Shown here: positions 45,480 through 52,572 of the stretch, one piece after another
Position numbering within the stretch: the first letter of the stretch is position 1
Layout: every line of letters begins with the position of its first letter
Notes under the pieces: generated by a model
Database searches by the model: none
The model's input: only the letters and a program-made list of their open reading frames with translations
Told to the model about the DNA's origin: nothing
Source: Phycisphaerales bacterium
GTDB lineage: Bacteria; Planctomycetota; Phycisphaerae; UBA1845; UTPLA1
Direction: 5' to 3'
Length of the DNA: 64,000 nucleotides
Assembly (NCBI GenBank): GCA_022360095.1
Contig: JAKSDK010000788.1
Location: 1 to 64,000 of the forward strand
Made by a program: the position numbers and the translations under genes

Positions 45480-46550
45480 ATGGCACGCATGACATTTCCA
45501 TCCTTTGTATTAATCGCGACAACGCTTCTGTTCCTGGACCAATCGGCGGTGGGGCAAGATGCCGTTGCGAATCCTTCCCCGTCGACGCGTCCTGCATCGC
45601 AGCCTGCGGAATCGGCGAGCATGCAGTACGAAGTCATCAATGTTCAGCGCGGTGTTTATGTCTCCACGATCGGCGTTGATCCGAAACTCAAGGCGGGTTG
45701 GCGTCCGGTGAAGGTGGGTGACCTGTTGATCGCGGGCGAGCAGATCAGAACGGGAATGCGCGCCAGGGTCAAGCTTGTGGCGCGTCCTGCGACACCTCCT
45801 ACCGTGCTCATGCTTGAATCCGGCACACTCATGAGCATCGATGAGCTGGCCAAGATCGGCGGCACGCATAAATCCCGGATCGGATTACGCTATGGCGCGG
45901 TCAGAGCCGGCGTGGCTGAGGGGCAGGTTCGTAGTGACATGGAGATCACCTGCCCGGTTGCGACCCTCAGCAAGAAAGGGACGGACATCTTTCGAATCGA
46001 GTACAACTTGAACGGCCGATTCAACATGTCCTTGTCCGAGCGAGGGCGAGGTTTGTTGCAAGCCATTCAACTGGAAATGAACGCGAAGGGTGATTTGTTG
46101 CGGACACGTTCTCGGTTCATGACGCCTGGGCAGTTTGTGACCCAGCGAATGTTGCAGGCGATTGATAATGTGCAGTTCGATCGGGAGATCAACGTTAACG
46201 ACATCTTTGGGTTGGGTGATCAAGAACAAGTGATCGCTCTGCTTAACGACCGTGGGTTGGGATTTCTGTTTCCTCAGGGCACCAACCTGTCCAATTTCAC
46301 CGATACTTCGACGACGGCCAATCAGACAGGCATCATTGACGACGGCGGCGACGGGACGGGCGGCATCCTGACGATTCCTCAGGGTCAGATGATGCGGACG
46401 TTGCGCGGGGGTGATTTTGGGATCGGCCAGGGCTTGATTCCGGGAATCTTCGGTTCCGGGGCGATGCAGCGTCAAATCTTACAGGCTCGTGGGCGCTGTC
46501 AGATGCGAAACCACCCTGCGTGCAAGCAACAGTCTCGGCCACGAAGATAG
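45480..46550 (+). CDS. FecR-domain secreted protein
   Basis: The 356-residue protein has a signal peptide ending near SAVGQ (about 25), a Ser/Pro/Ala linker, and a FecR-like beta domain (about 45-165) with VKVGDLLIAGEQIRTGMRARVKL and ESGTLMSIDELAKI. The segment LRYGAVRAGVAEGQVRSDMEITCPVATLSKKGTDIFRI is also typical. The rest (165-356) has a Gly/Asp-rich stretch and no known fold. No anti-sigma transmembrane architecture is seen, so it is probably a FecR-domain envelope protein rather than a sigma-factor regulator. It is likely co-transcribed with the lipoprotein gene upstream. Confidence 0.82.
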   Translation: MARMTFPSFVLIATTLLFLDQSAVGQDAVANPSPSTRPASQPAESASMQYEVINVQRGVYVSTIGVDPKLKAGWRPVKVGDLLIAGEQIRTGMRARVKLVARPATPPTVLMLESGTLMSIDELAKIGGTHKSRIGLRYGAVRAGVAEGQVRSDMEITCPVATLSKKGTDIFRIEYNLNGRFNMSLSERGRGLLQAIQLEMNAKGDLLRTRSRFMTPGQFVTQRMLQAIDNVQFDREINVNDIFGLGDQEQVIALLNDRGLGFLFPQGTNLSNFTDTSTTANQTGIIDDGGDGTGGILTIPQGQMMRTLRGGDFGIGQGLIPGIFGSGAMQRQILQARGRCQMRNHPACKQQSRPRR

Positions 46551-46567
46551 CCTCTTCGCGCCAACAT

Positions 46568-47482
46568 TCACGATGTTGATGCGGCCACGAGGCGTTCGAT
46601 GGTTTGGCGCAGGCGGGTTTCTCCGCCGAAGACCATTCCAAGTCTGCGTATTTTCGTTGTATCGATCTGATTCTTAGGGCCTTGGTTCGCGCCTCCGACC
46701 TCGGCATGGCTTCCGCTTATCTCCCGGGCGAGTGACGCCACGGTTTGTTCGGCGACATACCTGTCATAACAGTTGAACGAATGCCCTTTGATTTGGTCGG
46801 CGTCGGCGTGAAGCAGGATTCCGACGGCTTTGGCCACGTCGGCAGCATGGACCTCTTTGCCGCCTCGGTCGCTATGGAAGGATTCGCCGCGACACACTTG
46901 TCGGACGATGTTGTACCAACGGCTATTCGTGACCGGGTGGGCCGTGCCGTAGATTCCGGTCGGTCTGATGGCGCAGATGGGCCAGCCCTCGCCATGGCCG
47001 TAGCTGTGGACGAATTGTTCGATTGCCGCTTTGTGTGCCCCGTAGTGAGAGGTTGACCAGAGGGGGTGTGTTTCATCGAGCGGTCGGTCGGGAAGGATGA
47101 TTTCGTGGACGGCACATGTGGAAATGAAAACGAATCTGGGTATTTCGATTCGTCGGGCCGTTTCAATCAGCGACAGTGAACCGAGTAAATTGACTCGTAC
47201 AAATTCGATGAAGGCCTCGCGTCCTGCGGCCCGAAAACCGAGACCGGCCGGGCGATAAAGTGCGCTGTGGACGATCGCATCGGCGTCGCGGCAGAAATTT
47301 TCGAACCCATCGGTTTCTTCGAGCGAGCCGGGCGTCCATTCGATGTTGGTGTCCGTGCCTTCGAAGTTCGACCGGTCGGACCGTGGGCGATGCCAGCAGC
47401 GGCAGCGATGGCCTTGTTCCACGAGGTTCTTGACGATGTAGCGGCCGAGGAACCCGGTGGCTCCGGTGACGGCGATGAGCAT
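46568..47482 (-). CDS. NAD-dependent epimerase/dehydratase family protein
   Basis: The 304-residue protein is an extended short-chain dehydrogenase, with the NAD motif VTGATGFLGRYIV at the N-terminus, ADAIVHSALYRPA, and the catalytic Tyr-x3-Lys in STSHYGAHKAAIEQFV (Tyr-Gly-Ala-His-Lys). The Ser position of the triad is in FVFISTCAVHE. It is probably a nucleotide-sugar or related modifying enzyme; the substrate is not evident. ATG 47482 with AGGAG upstream is used. It lies downstream of a methyltransferase gene on the same strand, so both may be in one envelope-glycan operon. Confidence 0.87.
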   Translation of the reverse strand: MLIAVTGATGFLGRYIVKNLVEQGHRCRCWHRPRSDRSNFEGTDTNIEWTPGSLEETDGFENFCRDADAIVHSALYRPAGLGFRAAGREAFIEFVRVNLLGSLSLIETARRIEIPRFVFISTCAVHEIILPDRPLDETHPLWSTSHYGAHKAAIEQFVHSYGHGEGWPICAIRPTGIYGTAHPVTNSRWYNIVRQVCRGESFHSDRGGKEVHAADVAKAVGILLHADADQIKGHSFNCYDRYVAEQTVASLAREISGSHAEVGGANQGPKNQIDTTKIRRLGMVFGGETRLRQTIERLVAASTS

Positions 47483-47517
47483 GGTTCGGACACTCCTGTG
47501 TTTTTGGGCTTTTCGTC

Positions 47518-48471
47518 TTAGTCTGACTTTCGGAACATGATGGACATATCCGACTTGAAGCTCAACCAATAGCCGAAGATGCCGTAGAAGATGAATTTAG
47601 GCGACGTGAGGGCCTTGCGAAGATCGAACGGATCGAAAAATACGTCAAAGGTGCCGTCGACCAGATTCTGATAGTGCTTGACCGCCCGAGTGTTCATTCC
47701 GAACCAAGGACGATCGTGGTAGGATCGATCGAAGAAATCGACGACATTCCACTTCAACTGACGCCCCATTTCTTCGACCGCGTCGCGCGTATAAATATGA
47801 AGATGATAAGGCACGTGAACCTCGTTTCGATACAGATCGGGGCGACTCAGATCGAGTTTGCGTGCGTTGGGTGTTCCGACCAGGATATGGCCACCTTGGG
47901 CGAGGTGGGCGTTTAACTCCGACAGCAGCGCGCGGGGATCTTCAACGTGTTCGAGAACGTCTTGAAGCAGAATGTAATCGAACGGTCCATTCTGCAAGAT
48001 TGCGGGATTGCCGAGGTCTGTGGGCGGTCGATAGGGGTCGTAGCCGTGGCAGTTTTGGTAACCGCGATCGCGAAGGTGTCGCACGAAGAGGCCGTTAGCG
48101 CAGCCATAGTCGAGCAATCGATGATGTTTGGTCAGCCCGTGTTTGATGAACCTTCGGCTGAGGTTTCGGTAGAAGATACGCCACGGCAAGGTGAGCCGAG
48201 CAGCCATGAAAGGATATTTCGAATAGTAATAATCGAGATCGACATAATCTAGACAGTGAATCGTTTGACAAATCGGACATCGCCAGACTTCAAATTCTTC
48301 GCCCAGAAACGCTCTGGCATGGCAAGGAAACGTTGCCATATTTTTCGTATTCCGCGGGTCGATCGGGTGTTGGCAGACGTTACACTCCACGCGCTGCTTT
48401 CCTGTGCGAGCAGCGGCGCTCCCGTTGCCTTCGACGGATCCGAGTACGGCGGATTCAAGATTAGAATTCAT
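47518..48471 (-). CDS. Class I SAM-dependent methyltransferase with Cys-rich N-terminus
   Basis: The 317-residue protein starts with a zinc-ribbon-like head (CNVCQHPIDP ... RCPICQTIHCLDY, about residues 30-75) typical of Methyltransf_23-type sugar/lipid methylases. The SAM site is RLLDYGCANGLFVRHLRDRGY, with motif YILLQDVLEHVEDPRALLSEL and, later, GGHILVGTPNARKLDL. It may methylate a glycan or a nucleotide sugar. It is upstream of the epimerase gene on the same strand, with 35 bases between, so they are likely co-transcribed. Confidence 0.85.
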   Translation of the reverse strand: MNSNLESAVLGSVEGNGSAAARTGKQRVECNVCQHPIDPRNTKNMATFPCHARAFLGEEFEVWRCPICQTIHCLDYVDLDYYYSKYPFMAARLTLPWRIFYRNLSRRFIKHGLTKHHRLLDYGCANGLFVRHLRDRGYQNCHGYDPYRPPTDLGNPAILQNGPFDYILLQDVLEHVEDPRALLSELNAHLAQGGHILVGTPNARKLDLSRPDLYRNEVHVPYHLHIYTRDAVEEMGRQLKWNVVDFFDRSYHDRPWFGMNTRAVKHYQNLVDGTFDVFFDPFDLRKALTSPKFIFYGIFGYWLSFKSDMSIMFRKSD

Positions 48472-48638
48472 AGGACGCCGGTATCATAACGCTGTGAGTG
48501 CAATTCTTGAAGGTGGCGACAAGATTGTCACGGATTCGTACGGGGTCAAGCTGATGCCCGTCGGCTCTTTGCTCAAGGCCGTTTCATCTTGAAGGGGGGG
48601 GCTGAGATCGTTTCGTAACCTATCATCACGGGCGGGGA

Positions 48639-48667
48639 TTGACATTTTAGAGACTCTTGCGTGTAAT
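48639..48667 (+). promoter_or_regulatory. Candidate sigma-70-type promoter for tRNA-Pro
   Basis: TTGACA (48639-48644) and TGTAAT (48662-48667) are separated by 17 bases, a near-perfect sigma-70 match. The tRNA 5' end is 20 bases after the -10 box, as expected for a short leader. It is the best promoter candidate in the window. Confidence 0.7.
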
Positions 48668-48686
48668 AAAACTAGAGGATCGTAAC

Positions 48687-48765
48687 CGGGGCGTAGCTCA
48701 GCCTGGTCTAGAGCGTCTGCATGGGGTGCAGAAGGTCGCTAGTTCGAATCTAGTCGCCCCGACCA
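48687..48765 (+). tRNA. tRNA-Pro (anticodon GGG)
   Basis: A 79-base cloverleaf is visible: acceptor CGGGGCG pairs with CGCCCCG, a D-arm (GCTC...GAGC), an anticodon stem TCTGC/GCAGA with loop ATGGGGT, anticodon GGG, then a T-arm GCTAG-TTCGAAT-CTAGT. The discriminator is A and CCA is encoded. Proline tRNAs start with C, consistent with this acceptor. Anticodon GGG reads CCC and CCU. A good promoter lies upstream and a hairpin downstream, so it is probably transcribed on its own. Confidence 0.95.
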
Positions 48766-48778
48766 TTTTTTAGAAAAG

Positions 48779-48813
48779 GCCGTTCGGCGAGAAAGTCGAA
48801 CGGCTTTCTCTTT
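48779..48813 (+). terminator. Rho-independent terminator after tRNA-Pro
   Basis: Stem arms GCCGTTCG (48779-48786) and CGAACGGC (48797-48804) with a ten-base loop, followed by TTTCTCTTT. It starts 14 bases after the tRNA end. Confidence 0.85.
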
Positions 48814-48956
48814 GTCATCTCAAGGCTTATGTCCGAAACAGCACTGTTCGAACTTACGCACCAAAGAATGGCAGATCTCTTCTCGGCTACCCAAACATGA
48901 ATTTAAGCCCAATGAAGTGGCAAGATAAAGGCCTTTTATTGGAAGGAGGAACTTAG

Positions 48957-49418
48957 ATGGCTGATTCAATAAGCCACGTTAAACGACGAGAAATCCAGGC
49001 TCCTATTGTGGCTACTCTTATCAACGGATTTGCAAAGGAGTTAGGCCGTGAGAAGGCAATGGAGATCGCTATCCGAACCATACAGGAAGATGCACGAGCT
49101 GACGGCCAGAAAACCGGCCTTGAATATGGACGAGATTTGAAAGGGTTGGCTCAAGTCGTAAAGGAAGTTTGGTGTGAAGACGGCGGTGTCATCATCGACA
49201 TTTTGGAAGAGTCCGATGATACCTTCGCATTTAACGTGAAGAAATGTGGATATGCGGAAGCTTATGAAAAACTTGGAATAAAGGAGTTAGGTACGTGCCT
49301 TTCCTGTCACCGGGACGAGCCGTTTGCAGAGGCATTTGGACCCAATATCAAACTGCATCGGACGCAAACCATCATGGATGGCGCACCTCATTGCGATTTC
49401 AAATATACTCGCGATTAG
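48957..49418 (+). CDS. L-2-amino-thiazoline-4-carboxylate hydrolase-like protein
   Basis: The 153-residue protein matches the ATC hydrolase family: RREIQAPIVATLINGFAKELGREKAMEIA at the N-terminus, then YGRDLKGLAQVVKEVW, CGYAEAYEKLG, CLSCHRDEPFAEAFGPNI and, near the end, HRTQTIMDGAPHCDFKYTR. In Pseudomonas ATC hydrolase opens the thiazoline ring on the way to L-cysteine, but many relatives are uncharacterised. A cluster of Cys/His residues (CxxC and GAPHCDF) may bind metal. GGAGGAA lies just upstream of the ATG. Base composition and codon use (more A/T, many GAA, AAA) are less GC-rich than most neighbours, and the gene sits alone next to a tRNA, so transfer is possible. Confidence 0.82.
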   Translation: MADSISHVKRREIQAPIVATLINGFAKELGREKAMEIAIRTIQEDARADGQKTGLEYGRDLKGLAQVVKEVWCEDGGVIIDILEESDDTFAFNVKKCGYAEAYEKLGIKELGTCLSCHRDEPFAEAFGPNIKLHRTQTIMDGAPHCDFKYTRD

Positions 49419-49500
49419 ACTGGCTACCGCGCGGCTAACCGAGAATCCTTCGGTCTACTCATCACAGGATTCCTTTCCTGTCTTTCGTCGCTCCAGCGAT

Positions 49501-49690
49501 AACCTTTTTGTTTCTCCGAACGAAAAACATGGGAAGGGAATTTCATTGAGGATGGGACCGAGAAGGGATTCTCGGTCCAGCATGTAACCTTTTTGTTTCT
49601 CCGAACGGAAAACATGGGAAGGGAATTCCATTGAGGATGGGACCGAGAAAGGATTCTCGGTCCAGCATGAAAGGATTCTCGGTCCAGCAT
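49501..49690. repeat. 85-bp tandem repeat (two full copies plus a partial)
   Basis: Units begin at 49501 and 49586 with AACCTTTTTGTTTCTCCGAAC and are nearly identical, each ending GGATTCTCGGTCCAGCATG; a 20-base piece of the end recurs at 49671-49690. Neighbouring bases from 49419 to 49500 and 49691 to 49926 contain no convincing gene. On the minus strand the repeat would encode changing frames, since 85 is not a multiple of three. It is probably a non-coding repeat, and similar pieces may occur elsewhere in this genome. Confidence 0.8.
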
Positions 49691-49926
49691 GGCCGGACCC
49701 AAGCAGTTCATTCCCAGAGAATCCGCGATCCAAGACTCCAAGAGCGAACTCCACGGTCCTGTTCAGGAATGCGTGCCCTTTCTCGAACTCGCCGAAGAAT
49801 AATGGCAATGGAGACGCTGCTCATTGGCGAAAAAAGGGGGTGATATTCTCATTATTTTCTTTTGGGAATCTCATTTATTTCTTTGCGCGGCAATGGTGAT
49901 GGTGAGGGCGGAAATCCCACGCTTCG

Positions 49927-52218
49927 TCAGCTCGAAACGGCTTTGACGGCGCGCTCCAGGAGCTCGTCTCGGCCTGCGGCGATGCCCTCGATGGTCCGCG
50001 TCACCGGAATGGTCGGCCGAATCCCGATGCCGTGGTGTTGCGAGCCGTCGTGCTTGAGCACCTTCATGCCGGTCCAGACGACGTTGTAGCCGCCGGGCAG
50101 CCTAAACGGGTTGATGTTGCCGTTGGTGCCCGCCGAGGGCTCGCCGACGATTTCGCCGAGCTTGTAGTGCTCGACGATACCCATACAGGATTCGGCGTAG
50201 CTGATTGCGCGGCCGTCGATGATGAACGCCTTCTCGGCCTTCAGATAAGGTGCCTTTGGTGAGATGTTCCACTCACCTCCACGCGTGAACGTCATCTCCT
50301 CGCGGTTAGGCCGAAAGATGACCGGGATGTGCCACTGCGGGCTGGTCATGTGCTTCCTGCTGATCCGTGAGAGCCAGATCTCGGGTCCAATTTTGCTGGG
50401 ATAGCCGCGGAAATCGAAGATGATTCCCTTTGCGGTTTCGAGGTCCGACAACACTTGCGAGAAGTCGGAATCTGAGACGCGCTCGATGTCTACATAATAG
50501 ATCCCGGGCTCGATCTCTTCGATCTTCTCAGGACGCGGTTCGAGCAGCGGTTGTTCCCGAACGGTTCGCGTCAAGGTCACGGTTCTTGTCCGGCCGTCTT
50601 TCCCCTTCAGTTTCAGTTTGACTTCCTCGCCGTTTTTCCCATCGGACAGTTCCTTTAGCGCTCTCCATCGGACCGATTGCGGCGTAGCGCCGGAGATCAG
50701 CCGTTTGAGTTCGGCGTAGCGTTCAGCCACCGGTTGACCGTCGATTTCCACGACGACGTCGCCGGCTTCAGGCGCGTCCTCTAAGTCTTCGGCGACGTTC
50801 GTCACCACGAGCCGGTTTTTAACCCAGGTCCAATTGATCGGAAGGCTCGCGTTGAAAAGATTCGACGAATGTCGGATATTGCCGTGACCGTCGTGTAATT
50901 GCGCGATCATCTCCCGTAGCGTATTAACAAACACTCGCTCATCGTCATCCGTCGCGGCTTTCTTAAGGGCATTGCGCAGTGCAGCATCCCAATCGGTCTC
51001 GACGACGTCGAAATAAGGATAAAAGTGTTGAAAGACGTTCCAAGCCAATGCGATGTCCGCCAATCTCGTGGCCCGATCCTTCACGGAGTAGAGCGGCACG
51101 ACAGGTAGTGGGTCCTCATTCTCACTGTTCTTATCAACAGTCTTTTTTCCGGGAAGTGTGCCCCTCTTGTCGGCGTACAACGAAAGGGGCACCATGCAGG
51201 AGACGCCGTCGCCCAGGTTCGCGATGAAAGGATCGGCCGGATCAGGATAGCCTTTGGGTAGCTTGTCGATGACTCGTTTTCGAGTGCGCTTGCTCTTGTA
51301 GGGAGTCGGGAGATTGCCGCCTAAGCCCAGGCCCTGATGTTCCCATCGGCGAATGCGAAGCTTGCCCTTCTTATTCGGCCGTTCTAATTCAGCGGGCGTC
51401 ACCGGTTGCCTGCCCGTGCGAAAGACGCGCACCGTGGGCGCGATCGGCTGGAATCGTTTTTCCAGTTTCTCGGCGAGCGTTTTCGCCGATTCGGCGGACT
51501 CAATCTCACGGATGCCCTCGATGGCGAAGGTCTCCCAATTCGCTTCGGCTGCTTCATCGCTTGGATGGAAATATCGCACGTATCCCAACAGGCGCGTGAA
51601 GGCGACGATGTTCTTCAGCGCTCTCCCTTTTAACGGTCGAGGCGGCTCATCTTCGGGCAGCGCATCTGCGTCGAGGATTTCGATGGAGACATCATCGAGA
51701 TCGGCGTTGCCCTTCCTTGACAACATCAGACCGAAGTTGATTGATACGGCGTCCTCATCGACAAGGCCGACGATTTCGTAGTATTTCCATTTGTTGGACG
51801 TAATCGGCCGGTCTCTCATGTTGTCGAAGAAGCCCATCTGTTTGTTCGGCCGATCGACACGAAGCCAGAGTTGAGCGCTGTTGTAGCCGAAGACGTCGGC
51901 GCGGACCGCCGCACGGAATCGGATCATTTTTCCGCGGAAGGGCGCGGCGTCTTCGGATTGCATCACGTTGCCGAACGGTGATCTTCTCGGGTGCAGTTCG
52001 CTGTGCAGCTGGATGTACTGCTCGCCCTCAGCGGCGTCGCCTTCCGCCACCTTGACATTGAAGCCTGCGGCAGAGGCCTCGGGTACCACCCAATTGTCTG
52101 GAACGCCCCCGATCTCGTTATCCTCGAAGTCGAATTTTAGCGCGACGTCTTGGGCGGCCAGCGCGGCGGTGCAGCCTAATAAAAGGGTCGTGATCAAGAT
52201 GAAAGTCTGGTTGCGCAT
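49927..52218 (-). CDS. Secreted S41-family peptidase
   Basis: From ATG 52218 the 763-residue protein has a signal peptide (ILITTLLLGCTAALAAQ), a carbohydrate-binding-like jelly-roll region (about 25-185, starting DVALKFDFEDNEIGGVPDNWVVP) and a helical section. A PDZ-like domain follows near about 500-580 (APEAGDVVVEIDGQPVAERYAEL), then the S41 catalytic domain near its C-terminus. The catalytic Ser is probably in ISYAESCMGIVEHYKLG, followed by EPSAGTNGNINPFRLPGGY, as in C-terminal processing and tricorn-like peptidases. The region between (KKGKLRIRRWEHQGLGLGG and others) is unlike known domains. It is probably periplasmic or on the cell surface. An earlier in-frame start was rejected because the signal peptide begins at 52218. 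Confidence 0.87.
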   Translation of the reverse strand: MRNQTFILITTLLLGCTAALAAQDVALKFDFEDNEIGGVPDNWVVPEASAAGFNVKVAEGDAAEGEQYIQLHSELHPRRSPFGNVMQSEDAAPFRGKMIRFRAAVRADVFGYNSAQLWLRVDRPNKQMGFFDNMRDRPITSNKWKYYEIVGLVDEDAVSINFGLMLSRKGNADLDDVSIEILDADALPEDEPPRPLKGRALKNIVAFTRLLGYVRYFHPSDEAAEANWETFAIEGIREIESAESAKTLAEKLEKRFQPIAPTVRVFRTGRQPVTPAELERPNKKGKLRIRRWEHQGLGLGGNLPTPYKSKRTRKRVIDKLPKGYPDPADPFIANLGDGVSCMVPLSLYADKRGTLPGKKTVDKNSENEDPLPVVPLYSVKDRATRLADIALAWNVFQHFYPYFDVVETDWDAALRNALKKAATDDDERVFVNTLREMIAQLHDGHGNIRHSSNLFNASLPINWTWVKNRLVVTNVAEDLEDAPEAGDVVVEIDGQPVAERYAELKRLISGATPQSVRWRALKELSDGKNGEEVKLKLKGKDGRTRTVTLTRTVREQPLLEPRPEKIEEIEPGIYYVDIERVSDSDFSQVLSDLETAKGIIFDFRGYPSKIGPEIWLSRISRKHMTSPQWHIPVIFRPNREEMTFTRGGEWNISPKAPYLKAEKAFIIDGRAISYAESCMGIVEHYKLGEIVGEPSAGTNGNINPFRLPGGYNVVWTGMKVLKHDGSQHHGIGIRPTIPVTRTIEGIAAGRDELLERAVKAVSS

Positions 52219-52572
52219 GGAATTAGCCTTTCGGACACGGGGTGACCACATCGCTCCTCCCCATTGTTAGAACCTCTTTCAATCTTGCCTCGACCGTGGT
52301 ATTGCTGCCGACGGTGCAAATATTTTGACGCCTAGCCTCGCCAAAAGGCGGTTTCGGTCGCTCCTGTCGGTTTGACAGGGGTGGTAGACAGACCTTGAGT
52401 TCTTTGAATGGATCAAGTGGCATGGTCGTGGAGCGCGACAGGTCGTTTTTGCGCGTCGTTATGCACCACTATCGTGCAATTACAAAAAAGCGAAGTCGTG
52501 GATCGGTTGATCGTCAACCGATCCACGACTCGGAGTTAATGCCTGACGTTGCGTTTGTGAGAGCCCAATCTG
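52219..52572. other. Intergenic stretch with a terminator hairpin
   Basis: A 354-base gap between two minus-strand genes. It holds the hairpin at 52494-52530 that terminates the 52573 gene, and the upstream promoter region for the peptidase gene. I see no coding frame. Confidence 0.6.
52485..52530 (-). terminator. Rho-independent terminator of the 52573-54852 gene
   Basis: A perfect 17-base-pair stem (arms 52494-52510 and 52514-52530, three-base loop) is followed, reading on the minus strand, by CGCTTTTTTG. It lies 43 bases after the stop of the minus-strand gene. This is the strongest hairpin I see in the window. Confidence 0.9.

Noticed and set aside
49455..49808. Minus-strand frame across the 85-bp repeats
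   Set aside because: The frame is formed by GC/AT repeat sequence whose period is not a multiple of three, so translation differs between copies; no ribosome site.
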